Source: an uncultured Bacteroidales bacterium (lineage in GTDB: Bacteria; Bacteroidota; Bacteroidia; Bacteroidales; UBA932). Taken from it: a DNA stretch of 64,000 nucleotides. The first letter of the stretch is position 1; each line of letters opens with the position of its first letter. The DNA lies in NCBI GenBank assembly GCA_944325765.1, contig CALVBH010000033.1, positions 24,850-88,849 on the forward strand. The letters are read 5' to 3'. A program made the translations under genes and the position numbers. Positions 52,645 to 61,401 of the stretch are shown here, piece after piece. A model generated the notes under the pieces. The model made no database searches. It was not told the DNA's origin and saw only the letters and a list, made by a program, of their open reading frames with translations.

Positions 52645-54924
52645 TCACAGGCCGCGGGCGCGGAGCAGTGCCCCGGTATCGGGTTCCGCACCTCGGAAAC
52701 GCCTGTAGAGCAGCATCGGATCATCACTTCCGCCTTTTTCCAGAATATTATGGCGGTATGACATAGCAGTCTTTTTGTCGAAGATACCCCTGCGCTGGAA
52801 AAGTTCGAACGCATCCTTGTCCAGAACCTCCGCCCACAGATAACTGTAATATCCGGCATTGTAGCCGTTCTTGAAAATATGGTTGAAGTACGTTGACCTG
52901 TAACGAGGGATGATTTCATCCGGCAGTCCTGCCTGCGCCATCACGTACTGTTCGAATTTCAGAGGATCAAGCACCCTCAGTTCCGGAGATGACCCTGTCG
53001 GGATTTTCTTGCCGCCTACTTTCAGGAAAGCCGGTACGGCACCTTCTGGTGCCGGAGTATCCGAAGCGAACGGAGAATCCGCCGGCACATATATGGAAGT
53101 CAGTTCGTGCCAGCGCATATCCAGGATTGCGGCTGCAGCCAGTTCCGTGGTCATAAAGCCCTGATTGAACTTGCCGGACCGGCGGATCTTGACCACAAGG
53201 GAATCCGGGATAGACTGTCCTGTCCGATAATGTTTTGCATACATAGCCAGCACCTCAGGCTGGAATGCCCAGTTTTCGTTCAGCTGCGACGGAAGCTCGA
53301 CAAAATCGCGTGCCACGTTCGTGCCGCTTACATCTTTATATGTGCACCTGCTCAGCAGCCCGTGCAAGGCGTGCCCGAACTCGTGAAACATTGTGGCGGT
53401 CTCATCCAGCGTCAGCAGCGAAGGTTCACCTGCTGCAGGTTTGGTGAAATTCCCGACATTCACAATGACAGGACGGATATCTTCACCGTCTCGTCCGATT
53501 TCCTGGTTCCGGAAGTTACTCATCCAGGCACCGCCCCTCTTGGTGCTGCGCGGCCAGTAATCAGTCATAAGAATCCCCACGAAAGAACTGTCCGCATCCG
53601 TTACCTTGAAGACTTCTACGTCAGGATGATATACCGGGATGCTGTCCAGCTTCTCGAAGTCCAGTCCGTAAAGCCGGTGCGCAGTCCGGAAAACCCCTTC
53701 ACGCACATTCTCCATCTTGAAATACGGCTTGACAGTCGCCTCGTCTATGGCGTATCTTGCAGTCCGGACACGTTCTGCATAATATGCCCAGTCCCACGGT
53801 CTGATGACAGAAGTGCTGTCATCCGGCAAAAGTCCCGCTTCGATATCCGCAGCCATAATTTCCTGCATATCGGCAGTTTCCTCCTCCGCTTTCGCCACGC
53901 CGGCACTGAATATCCGGTCGAGGAAGGAATCCACTGCAGCAGGAGTGGCGGCCATCTTGTCGGAAAGTATGAAGTCTGCGGGAGTATCATAGCCGAGCAT
54001 CTGCGCCTTTTCCATCCTCAAGGCCATAATCTTCAGGATAATGGTCTTGTTGTCCCTGGCATTGCCGTGATTTCCGCGTGAAGAATAGGCTGTGAACATC
54101 TTTTGGCGAAGTTCACGGTTGGTGCTGTAGGTCATAAACGGCACATAGCTGGCGTTCTGCAGGGTGAAAAGCCACGGACCTCCAGGAGCTATATCGCTTT
54201 CCTCCACACCTTTGAGCCTTGCCGCGTCACGGGCGGAAATACCTGCCGCCTCAGCCTCGGCCGCCGCACTGTGCAGAACCTGGCCTGGCAGCCCGGCTAT
54301 CTCGGTCGAATCGGTAAGCAGCATCGTAAAAGCGTTCGTTTCCGCCAGAAGATTATTCCCGAAAGTCTGTTCCAGAGCGGCCAGTTCGGCATTTATCTCA
54401 CGCATTCTCTCCTGGGACGCGTCATCCAGAGCAACGCCGTTGGCCATAAACTGACGGTACAGCTTCTCCGTGAGCCTTATCTGCTCGGTCGTCAGCCCGG
54501 AAGATTCCCGTGCATCGTATACTGTCCTGACCCTCTCGAAGAAATAAGGGTTCATAAAAATATTGTCGTTATGAGCCGTCAGCAAGGCTATGGCCTTGTC
54601 CATAATCTTCTGCAGGGAAGGAGTGGCATCGCTCTCAGCCAGATTGAACAGGACGCCGCAGACCCTGTCGAGGACTTTTCCGGACTGTTCGTATGGGGCG
54701 ATGGTGTTTTCGAACGTAGGTTCGGCATCGCGGGCTATGATGGCATCTATCTCACTGGACTGCTGATGTATTCCATATTTGATTGCCACCAGATAGTCTT
54801 TTTCGGAAATTTCATCGAAAGGAGGCAGGCCGTAAGGAGTGTCCCACTCTCCGAAAAAAGGATTCAGATTGCTACAGGATATCATAGTCAGAAGTATTCC
54901 GGCAAAAACTGTTTTTCTTATCAT
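52645..54924 (-). CDS. dcp: M3-family dipeptidyl carboxypeptidase (Dcp-like), lipoprotein
   Basis: 759 residues, lipobox MISC. The zinc site HEFGH is in TATMFHEFGHALHGLLS near residue 510, with the downstream Glu in DFVELPSQLNENW. YWPRSTKRGGAWMSNFRNQ and RYRSTYFNHIF-GYNAGYYSYLWAEVLD are family blocks. It removes C-terminal dipeptides from short peptides, probably in the periplasm. It has its own upstream -7 box (TAATTTTG on the - strand, 54962-54955) and is not part of the PUL by orientation signals. Confidence 0.92.
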   Translation of the reverse strand: MIRKTVFAGILLTMISCSNLNPFFGEWDTPYGLPPFDEISEKDYLVAIKYGIHQQSSEIDAIIARDAEPTFENTIAPYEQSGKVLDRVCGVLFNLAESDATPSLQKIMDKAIALLTAHNDNIFMNPYFFERVRTVYDARESSGLTTEQIRLTEKLYRQFMANGVALDDASQERMREINAELAALEQTFGNNLLAETNAFTMLLTDSTEIAGLPGQVLHSAAAEAEAAGISARDAARLKGVEESDIAPGGPWLFTLQNASYVPFMTYSTNRELRQKMFTAYSSRGNHGNARDNKTIILKIMALRMEKAQMLGYDTPADFILSDKMAATPAAVDSFLDRIFSAGVAKAEEETADMQEIMAADIEAGLLPDDSTSVIRPWDWAYYAERVRTARYAIDEATVKPYFKMENVREGVFRTAHRLYGLDFEKLDSIPVYHPDVEVFKVTDADSSFVGILMTDYWPRSTKRGGAWMSNFRNQEIGRDGEDIRPVIVNVGNFTKPAAGEPSLLTLDETATMFHEFGHALHGLLSRCTYKDVSGTNVARDFVELPSQLNENWAFQPEVLAMYAKHYRTGQSIPDSLVVKIRRSGKFNQGFMTTELAAAAILDMRWHELTSIYVPADSPFASDTPAPEGAVPAFLKVGGKKIPTGSSPELRVLDPLKFEQYVMAQAGLPDEIIPRYRSTYFNHIFKNGYNAGYYSYLWAEVLDKDAFELFQRRGIFDKKTAMSYRHNILEKGGSDDPMLLYRRFRGAEPDTGALLRARGL

Positions 54925-55017
54925 AACGGCAGGTTTTATACACGACAGAATTTACAAAATTAATAAATTTCAGAAAAATATCTCCGAAAAGGGGGAATAA
55001 CGTTAAATAAAAGAATT

Positions 55018-55048
55018 TTTGGAAAAATTCAAACAGTTCCTAAATTTG
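55018..55048 (+). promoter_or_regulatory. Consensus Bacteroidota promoter for the ferredoxin operon
   Basis: TTTG (55018-55021), 19 bp, TAAATTTG (55041-55048): a full match to TTTG-N19-TAnnTTTG. It lies inside the longest possible reading frame of the next gene, which argues that translation starts downstream of it, at 55127. Confidence 0.75.
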
Positions 55049-55126
55049 CCGTTCGGGAAACCGTCCCGAATTTCAGTAATATGGACTTCAACACTGTTTC
55101 CAAGTAAAATATCCAATCCGGAAACT

Positions 55127-56659
55127 ATGCTCAGAAAAATCAGAATTTCCGTCGCCGCTGTCGTATGGGTACTTGTAACGGCGTTGTTCCTCGACTTCAC
55201 CGGCACCCTCCACACCTGGTTCGGATGGCTGGCCAGGATCCAGTTCCTGCCGGCAGTCCTTGCCGTCAATTTCGGGGTCGTGGTAGTCCTTGTCATACTC
55301 ACGCTCGTATTCGGGAGGGTATACTGTTCCGTAATCTGTCCTTTAGGGATAATGCAGGACATCATATCCTGGATACACGGCAGGACAAAAAGGAAGAACA
55401 GGTTCAGGTTTTCCTGGTCTCCGGCCCGGAACCTGCTCAGATATGCCGTACTGGCAGTTTTCATCATCGCGCTTGCTGCAGGGCTCACATCGTTGGCAGC
55501 ACTGCTTGCCCCATACAGCTCTTACGGCAGAATCGTAAGCAACCTTGCCGCGCCTTTCTACTACTGGGGGAACAACTTCTTCGCCTGGCTTGCCGAAAGG
55601 GCGGACAGCTATGCTTTCTACGGCACTGAAGTATGGCTTAAAAGCCTGCCTGTCTTCATTATTGCAGCTGTCACCTTTGCTGTCATCTTCATACTGGCCT
55701 GGAAAAACGGAAGGACATACTGCAACACAGTCTGCCCTGTCGGCACAGTCCTCGGCTTCATCTCGAAGTTCTCCCTGTTCAGACCTGTCATCGACACGGA
55801 AAAATGTCGCAACTGCGGATTGTGCGGAAGGCAATGCAAGGCTGCCTGCATAAATATGAAAGAGCACAGCATCGACTACAGCAGGTGCGTCTCCTGCTTC
55901 GACTGCCTGGAAACCTGCAATGAAGGTGCGATAAAATACCGCCCGGTATGGGGAAGAAAGGCCACGGACGGTTCGGCCTCTCCGATCCTGAGCGGGAACG
56001 GTACAGGCAACGGGAACGGCACAGGCAACGGCTCCTCCCGCCGCACATTCATCGCCTCTTCGGTGGCTGTCCTGTCTGCCGCCACCCTCAAGGCCCAGGA
56101 AATGAAAGTAGACGGAGGACTTGCCGCCATACAGGACAAGAAAGTCCCTGCACGCAAGACTCCGCTGAAACCAGCCGGCTCTCTGAGCCTGCGCAGCTTC
56201 TCACAGCACTGCACTGCCTGCCAGCTCTGCGTATCAGTCTGCCCGAATCAGGTACTGCGTCCGTCAGGTGACCTGATGACACTGATGCAGCCGGAAATGT
56301 CATACGAAAAGGGATGGTGCAGGCCCGAGTGCGTAAAATGCTCAGAAGTCTGCCCGGCCGGTGCCATACACCCGGTAAGCGTTGAAGAAAAGACTTCCGT
56401 ACAGATCGGTCGTGCTGTCATAATATACGACAACTGCATAGCCTACTCCGATGCGGTATCCTGCGGGAACTGCGCCGACAAATGTCCTTCCGGAGCCATC
56501 CGGATGGTTCAGTCCAATACTGATGACAGCACATCCGCGCTGATCCCGAGCGTGATGGAAGAGATGTGCATAGGCTGCGGCGCCTGCGAATATCTCTGCC
56601 CTGCCAGGCCGTTCAGTGCCATTTACGTGGAAGGCCACGAGGTTCACAAGCATATATGA
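55127..56659 (+). CDS. NapH-like membrane polyferredoxin fused to a second ferredoxin domain
   Basis: 510 residues from ATG 55127 (MLRKIRISVAAVV); an upstream start is excluded by the promoter. About four to five membrane helices carry two CxxxCP motifs (YCSVICP near residue 67, YCNTVCP near 199), typical of NapH/CcoG-type proteins. A cytoplasmic-type ferredoxin pair follows (CRNCGLCGRQC; CVSCFDCLETC). After a Gly/Asn linker comes SRRTFIASSVAVLSAATLKAQ, a twin-arginine-like internal segment, then a four-cluster ferredoxin domain (CTACQLCVSVCP; CVKCSEVCP; CGNCADKCP; CIGCGACEYLCP) resembling NapG. It probably moves electrons from the membrane to a periplasmic enzyme. Confidence 0.8.
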   Translation: MLRKIRISVAAVVWVLVTALFLDFTGTLHTWFGWLARIQFLPAVLAVNFGVVVVLVILTLVFGRVYCSVICPLGIMQDIISWIHGRTKRKNRFRFSWSPARNLLRYAVLAVFIIALAAGLTSLAALLAPYSSYGRIVSNLAAPFYYWGNNFFAWLAERADSYAFYGTEVWLKSLPVFIIAAVTFAVIFILAWKNGRTYCNTVCPVGTVLGFISKFSLFRPVIDTEKCRNCGLCGRQCKAACINMKEHSIDYSRCVSCFDCLETCNEGAIKYRPVWGRKATDGSASPILSGNGTGNGNGTGNGSSRRTFIASSVAVLSAATLKAQEMKVDGGLAAIQDKKVPARKTPLKPAGSLSLRSFSQHCTACQLCVSVCPNQVLRPSGDLMTLMQPEMSYEKGWCRPECVKCSEVCPAGAIHPVSVEEKTSVQIGRAVIIYDNCIAYSDAVSCGNCADKCPSGAIRMVQSNTDDSTSALIPSVMEEMCIGCGACEYLCPARPFSAIYVEGHEVHKHI

Positions 56660-56684
56660 TTCACTATCCAATCGGAAAGATATT

Positions 56685-58067
56685 ATGAAACGCAACGATA
56701 TATCGAACGGGAACAGGATAAGCCGGCGGGAGTTTTTCAGGACGGCAGGAGCAGGAGCAGCAGCGGCTGCCGGAAGCATTGCCGCAGCAGGCTGCGGCCG
56801 GATATCGGAAAGGACAGGCGACAGCGGCTTCGGCAAAGGCGCTATGACTTTCAGGACAAATCCCGGAACGGGGGACAAGGTATCGCTGCTCGGATTCGGG
56901 TGTATGAGGTTTCCTGAAACCGAAGCCGCGGAAGACGGGAACATAATAGATCAGGAAGCGGTCAACAGACTGATAGACAGAGCCATCGAAGGCGGAGTGA
57001 ATTATTTCGACACATCGCCGGTATATTGTCAGGGATATTCTGAAAAAGCCACAGGCATTGCGTTGAGCAGATATCCGAGGGAATCTTATTTCCTGGCGAC
57101 GAAACTGTCGAATTTCAGCAACTGGTCGAAGGAGAATTCCATCCTGATGTACAGGAAGTCCATGGAAAATCTGCAGACCGACTACATAGACTATTATCTT
57201 CTTCACAATATCGGGAACGGCGGGAAAGAGCATTTCATGGCAAGATATGTCGACAACGGGATTCTGGATTTCCTGATTCAGGAACGCGAGGCCGGACGTA
57301 TCAGAAACCTGGGCTTTTCCTTCCACGGGACGCGGGAAAGTTTCGACTTCGTGCTCGGCATGCATGAAAAGGTCCGCTGGGATTTCGTACAGATTCAGAT
57401 GAATTACGCAGACTGGAGACATGCCGGAGAACGGAACGTGGATGCCGAATACCTTTATGGGGAGCTTGTAAAACGCGGTATCCCGGCGGTGATTATGGAG
57501 CCTCTGCTCGGAGGGCGGCTCAGCAAGGTCCCGGAGCACATAGCCGGACGGCTGAAAGAAAGGGAACCCGGCAAAAGCGTGGCTTCCTGGGCATTCAGGT
57601 TCGCCGGGACCTATCCTGACGTGCTGACGGTTCTGAGCGGGATGGTCTATATGGAGCATTTGGAGGAAAACCTGCAGACCTACTCCCCTCTCGCGCCTCT
57701 GACAGACGAGGAGCTGGATTTCCTGGAGGAGACTGCCGTGCTGATGATGCAGTACCCGACCATTCCGTGCAACGACTGCAAATACTGCATGCCTTGTCCC
57801 TACGGCATAGACATCCCTGCGATTCTCGTTCACTACAACAAGTGCGTAAACGAGGGCAGTATCTCGGAGGATACCGGCTCGGCGGGATACAGAAAGGCGC
57901 GCAGGGCATATTTGGTGAGCTACGACCGGGCTGTGGAGAAAGTACGGCAGGCCGATCACTGCATCGGCTGCGGAACCTGTGTGCCGCATTGTCCGCAGGG
58001 CATCATGATTCCGGACGAGCTGCACAGGATAGCGGACTATGTGGAAAAGCTGAGGCTGTCATTCTGA
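56685..58067 (+). CDS. Tat-exported aldo/keto reductase with C-terminal ferredoxin domain
   Basis: About 460 residues from MKRNDISNG (56685). A Tat signal, SRREFFRTAGAGAAAAAG, is at residues 10-30 and ends at a possible lipobox AAGC. The aldo/keto reductase barrel follows: LLGFGCMRFP, VNYFDTSPVYCQGYSE (Asp and Tyr), LATKLS (Lys), LLHNIG (His). The C-terminus has an iron-sulfur part, CNDCKYCMPCPYGIDIP and CIGCGTCVPHCPQGIMIP. It lies 25 bp after the polyferredoxin gene and is likely its electron-accepting partner. Substrate unknown. Confidence 0.85.
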   Translation: MKRNDISNGNRISRREFFRTAGAGAAAAAGSIAAAGCGRISERTGDSGFGKGAMTFRTNPGTGDKVSLLGFGCMRFPETEAAEDGNIIDQEAVNRLIDRAIEGGVNYFDTSPVYCQGYSEKATGIALSRYPRESYFLATKLSNFSNWSKENSILMYRKSMENLQTDYIDYYLLHNIGNGGKEHFMARYVDNGILDFLIQEREAGRIRNLGFSFHGTRESFDFVLGMHEKVRWDFVQIQMNYADWRHAGERNVDAEYLYGELVKRGIPAVIMEPLLGGRLSKVPEHIAGRLKEREPGKSVASWAFRFAGTYPDVLTVLSGMVYMEHLEENLQTYSPLAPLTDEELDFLEETAVLMMQYPTIPCNDCKYCMPCPYGIDIPAILVHYNKCVNEGSISEDTGSAGYRKARRAYLVSYDRAVEKVRQADHCIGCGTCVPHCPQGIMIPDELHRIADYVEKLRLSF

Positions 58068-58079
58068 GCGGAGGGCGTA

Positions 58080-58784
58080 TTATATTCTGTTGGCCAGGAG
58101 GCTTTTGCCTACGCGGTATTTCGTGGCCCGGACGAAAAAGCACCACTCCGCCGCGAAATACGGTATCATAATCAGGAAAGTCTCATACGGTACCGGCTCC
58201 ACGAACTTGTTCCAGGCGAGTACGAAATCCGAAATGACGAAAAGCACGGCCGCCAGGGCATACAGTATGCTTCTCTGCAGCAAGGCCGAAAACAGCATCA
58301 GCGATATGACCACGGCATAAAATGCCACGCCGGCCCGGACGACACCCTTAGGGGTTTCGGGAACCAGTGTCACTATCGCCATAACCAGAATCACCGCGAC
58401 ACAGATACCGTTCAACACTATGTAGGCCATCCTTTTCTGGGTCAATATCGATGAGAAATTCTTAGTCGACGCCCTGCCGGTCCTGAACAGGCGCTGTATG
58501 AAAAACAGCGTAAGGAAAAGATGCGCTACGGCAAAGCACTCCATCTGTCCCATAAAACTCCCGGTCGCAGCCATAAGGTCGCCGGCAGCCGACAGCATCA
58601 GGGCAATGCTTACGGGCAGCGGATCGAGCCACAGGGAAAAGACGGCGAGTGACGCCACGGGGAAAACGTTCTTGAACGGAATGTCTGCCGGAACGAAATA
58701 CAGCACTGCCAGTATCACGAAAAGTGCCGTCGAAATCCATATCGAGGATTTGAGCTTCTGCTGGGAAATGTCTTTGCCGAACAT
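58080..58784 (-). CDS. YhhN-family membrane protein (lysoplasmalogenase-like)
   Basis: 234 residues with about eight transmembrane helices. The family style is seen in ADIPFKNVFPVASLAVFSLWL near the N-terminus, LSAAGDLMAATGSFMGQMECFAVAHLFLTLFF (the GD and H motifs) and FVISDFVLAWNKFVEP near the end. YhhN/TMEM86 proteins include lysoplasmalogenases; activity here is not shown. It is convergent with the aldo/keto reductase, 12 bp from its stop. Confidence 0.75.
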   Translation of the reverse strand: MFGKDISQQKLKSSIWISTALFVILAVLYFVPADIPFKNVFPVASLAVFSLWLDPLPVSIALMLSAAGDLMAATGSFMGQMECFAVAHLFLTLFFIQRLFRTGRASTKNFSSILTQKRMAYIVLNGICVAVILVMAIVTLVPETPKGVVRAGVAFYAVVISLMLFSALLQRSILYALAAVLFVISDFVLAWNKFVEPVPYETFLIMIPYFAAEWCFFVRATKYRVGKSLLANRI

Positions 58785-58805
58785 ATTGTCTCAGATTAAA
58801 AAAAC

Positions 58806-58846
58806 GCAAGCGGAATCTTGCACAATATAGTGAAAATTCCGCTTGC
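58806..58846 (-). terminator. Intrinsic terminator after the second SusD locus
   Basis: An 11-bp perfect stem, GCAAGCGGAAT (58806-58816) with ATTCCGCTTGC (58836-58846). On the - strand it is followed by a run of seven T (58804-58798). It ends the transcript of the lipoprotein gene at 58907 and separates it from the YhhN gene. Confidence 0.8.
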
Positions 58847-58906
58847 CTGAAAAAAACATGTTGATTCCTGACATCACGTCGGGATTGCAAGGGTGGTACC
58901 CTCTTA

Positions 58907-59731
58907 TTACAGCATATTTTCTATGACAAAGGTATCATCCGCCCAGTCGGCGAGATAACCCGCAGACACGATGAACTGATAGTTGAAACAGAACATGGAT
59001 TCTCCCGTATCATAATATGTGTAATTAGGGTCTATATACAGATAGGTCATACCGTATGAGCCGTAGAGATATCCGGTCGGTATGCTCACGCACCCGTAAA
59101 TGTCGGCCGGTTCTGAAAATGCGATATATTCGGACGAACCGTCCCAGGAGAACTTGAGGTCATAGCCTTCCTCCACGGAAGGGTCGGCATCCATATACCA
59201 GTTTTCGAAACGGAACTGCGTCGGATCCTCTTCCGCTCGATAAAGGGTCAGTGTCCAGTCTGCCTCCATGGATGCAGAGGTATAGGTGCCGGTGGCATAC
59301 GCCGACCATGTGTAGTCCATCATGATGGACACAGAGCAGGTTGTGCTGTACGGCAGGTCGGTATCGGCCAACGATACTGTCGCCACCACGGATTCGCCCG
59401 GGGCCAGACCGGTAGCATCGTAGGAGAAAGTGTAGTCTGCATACAGTTCACCGTCCGCAAATTCTACGGTTGAGGGGGCATCGAACGCTGATGCGAGACT
59501 CTCGTTGTCGACCGAAAAGTTCACCGGCACGGAAACTTGCCCTCCGGCATTGCCTCTGGCGACGGAAACGGTACAGGTATGTTCTCCTCCTGTCTCAAGA
59601 AATTCCGAATAGGAGTCCGTCTCGAAAAACGCCTCGCCGCTGCGGGCTTCGTAAGTCACCATCTCGGTGGAGTCGCATCCTGCCAGAGCGGCGAATGCCA
59701 CGCTAAAAGCCAATATCTTAACTGTTTTCAT
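58907..59731 (-). CDS. Beta-rich lipoprotein of a SusE/DUF1735-like kind
   Basis: About 274 residues from MKTVKILAFSVAFAALAGC (59731); ATG 59737 is an alternative, and longer starts run into the SusD gene. It has a clear lipobox. The first domain (TVSVARGNAGGQVSVPVNFSVDNE, VEFADGELYADYTFSYD) resembles the beta-sandwich domains of SusE-like and DUF1735-type proteins next to SusD. The second half is Tyr/Trp/Asp-rich and may bind a ligand. It appears intact although the upstream SusC/SusD genes are broken. Confidence 0.65.
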   Translation of the reverse strand: MKTVKILAFSVAFAALAGCDSTEMVTYEARSGEAFFETDSYSEFLETGGEHTCTVSVARGNAGGQVSVPVNFSVDNESLASAFDAPSTVEFADGELYADYTFSYDATGLAPGESVVATVSLADTDLPYSTTCSVSIMMDYTWSAYATGTYTSASMEADWTLTLYRAEEDPTQFRFENWYMDADPSVEEGYDLKFSWDGSSEYIAFSEPADIYGCVSIPTGYLYGSYGMTYLYIDPNYTYYDTGESMFCFNYQFIVSAGYLADWADDTFVIENML

Positions 59732-59753
59732 ATTCATCAATATTACAGGTTGC

Positions 59754-61108
59754 TTATGAAGGATTCTGATCGGTAGCGAGATCGAGCGCTTCATTGGAAT
59801 CGAATTCCGACATAGGGATGAGGTAGAAGAATTCCGGAGAATTGGCTGGCTGCGATACCGGCGCAGGCTGCCTCTCATCCCGCATATATCCCAGGTTCAG
59901 TCTTCTCAGGTCAGGCACCCTTCCCATTCCCTGGCACCGGTATAGTCACTGTCTTCTCTTACCAGACATTCCGCCAGTGTCAGCAGGAGTTCTTCCGCAC
60001 GGAGGTTTATGATATCCGCCACTCCGGTCGTAGGGTCCTGGTAAGTGAATTTGGTCTGCCAGTAGAAATAAGAGTCGCCCGACTCGGTTTCCTGAGCCCA
60101 GGACTTCCTGAGGTCGTTGTCCGCCATTCCTTCTTCATAAAGCCAGTAGTCGATGCACTGCGGCGCACTGGAACCGTAAGTGCCGTCCATCGCCATATGG
60201 GAAATGAAACTGCCGTATGTGGCTACCTGGTCTGTCGTCAGCTGAAAAGCCCAGAGGACGTCGGAAACATTGCGGTTGTTGAAGCCTCCCAGAGCCGACA
60301 ATGACGCCACCCTGTCAAGTCCCGGCTTTTTCAGCGCTTCTTCCGCACAGGTCTTGGCATTGCCATAGTCCTGCTGCGCAAGGGCGGCACGGGCCCACAG
60401 TCCGTAAGCGGTATAAATGTCTATGTGCGACAGATGGCTCTGCACCCCTGTCCCTGCCTTGAAGAAGTCCACGGATTTCTGGAAGTCGGTATTTATCTGA
60501 GTGAAAAGCCCTTCCACTGTACCTCTGCCGACGCCCCCGGTATTCTTGTCGGTACCCTTCGTATAAATCGGCACGCCCGGAGCCGTCTTGTTTTCAGTAT
60601 AGTTTCCCTGACAGAAACTTTCGTACAGGCAATAGTAGGAAAACGCCCTGATGGCGTATGCCTGGCCGAGGACATCATTTCCAGTCGCATCGGCAGAAAG
60701 CATGGCTTCATGGTCGATTACATAGTTCGCCAGAGAGATAAAGGTGTAGAACATATTCCAGGTCCCGTGCTGGCGTCCGTAAGTAGCAGTCCAGTCCTGT
60801 GATATCAGGAAGGCATAATCGTAATAGAACCAGCCGCTGCTCTGGGCGTACTGCAGATGGTCTTCCCCCATCAGCGAATGAGCCATCGTGAAACCGGCAA
60901 GTCCGGGATGCTCCGAATCGAAACCGCACCATCCGTTGGTGTACATCAGACGATAGATTCCATCCACTGCGCTCTGTGCGGCTTCCGAATTCTCGAAGAC
61001 CTGCCCAGGCGTCAAAGAGCCGGACGGAGAAGTGTTCAAAGCCTCTTTCGAACAGGATATTGCAGACAAAGCACTGCAAACCAATACTATATATAAAATT
61101 TTTCTCAT
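59754..61108 (-). pseudogene. SusD-family lipoprotein, frameshifted and internally deleted
   Basis: A SusD-type protein with lipobox AISC runs for 400 residues and then stops at 59906 after GAREWEG. In another frame the SusD C-terminus resumes at once: RVPDLRRLNLGYMRDERQ, then SPEFFYLIPMSEFDSNEALDLATDQNPS, ending at 59754. The segment that should hold the long conserved helix before DLRR is shortened, so a deletion plus frameshift near 59930 has broken the gene. The SusC partner next to it is only a remnant. Confidence 0.85.
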
Positions 61109-61120
61109 TTCCGCCGAAAA

Positions 61121-61369
61121 TTAGAATTTAAGATCGATATTGAATGAAACAGTCCTCGTGGCTGCATAGTCGAAACCGGTGCCGCCGGTAAGGGAGTACT
61201 GCGGATCCAAACCTTTCATGCTGGAGAATATCCATACATTGTCTGCCGAAACGGACAGTCTCGCCCCTTTGAAGCCGATTTTCGAGGTCCACCTGTACGG
61301 CAGGGTATATCCGAGAGTGATATTCTTGATGGAGAAATAGGACGTTTTTATGTGCAGATTTGCCGACAT
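61121..61369 (-). pseudogene. SusC C-terminal remnant (82 residues)
   Basis: The frame encodes only the last barrel strands of a SusC transporter: YFSIKNITLGYTLPYRWTSKI, LSVSADNVWIFSSMKGLDPQY, and the outer-membrane end FNIDLKF. A complete SusC would extend some 900 residues further upstream, where instead a recombinase gene of opposite strand begins within 35 bp. The 5' part has been deleted or moved. Confidence 0.88.
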
Positions 61370-61401
61370 AGAGGTTATTGTTTTATTTATCAGGAACCGT
61401 T

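Noticed and set aside
53107-54081. A 324-codon + strand frame opposite the M3 peptidase
   Set aside because: It is antisense to a gene with an intact zinc motif and family length; no support of its own.
55019-55126. A 36-codon upstream extension of the polyferredoxin gene
   Set aside because: The extension contains the consensus promoter (55018-55048) and would put a non-hydrophobic segment before the first membrane helix.
58907-59878. The long start of the beta-rich lipoprotein at 59878
   Set aside because: The extra N-terminal residues overlap the SusD C-terminus in another frame and place a signal peptide 50 residues inside the protein.
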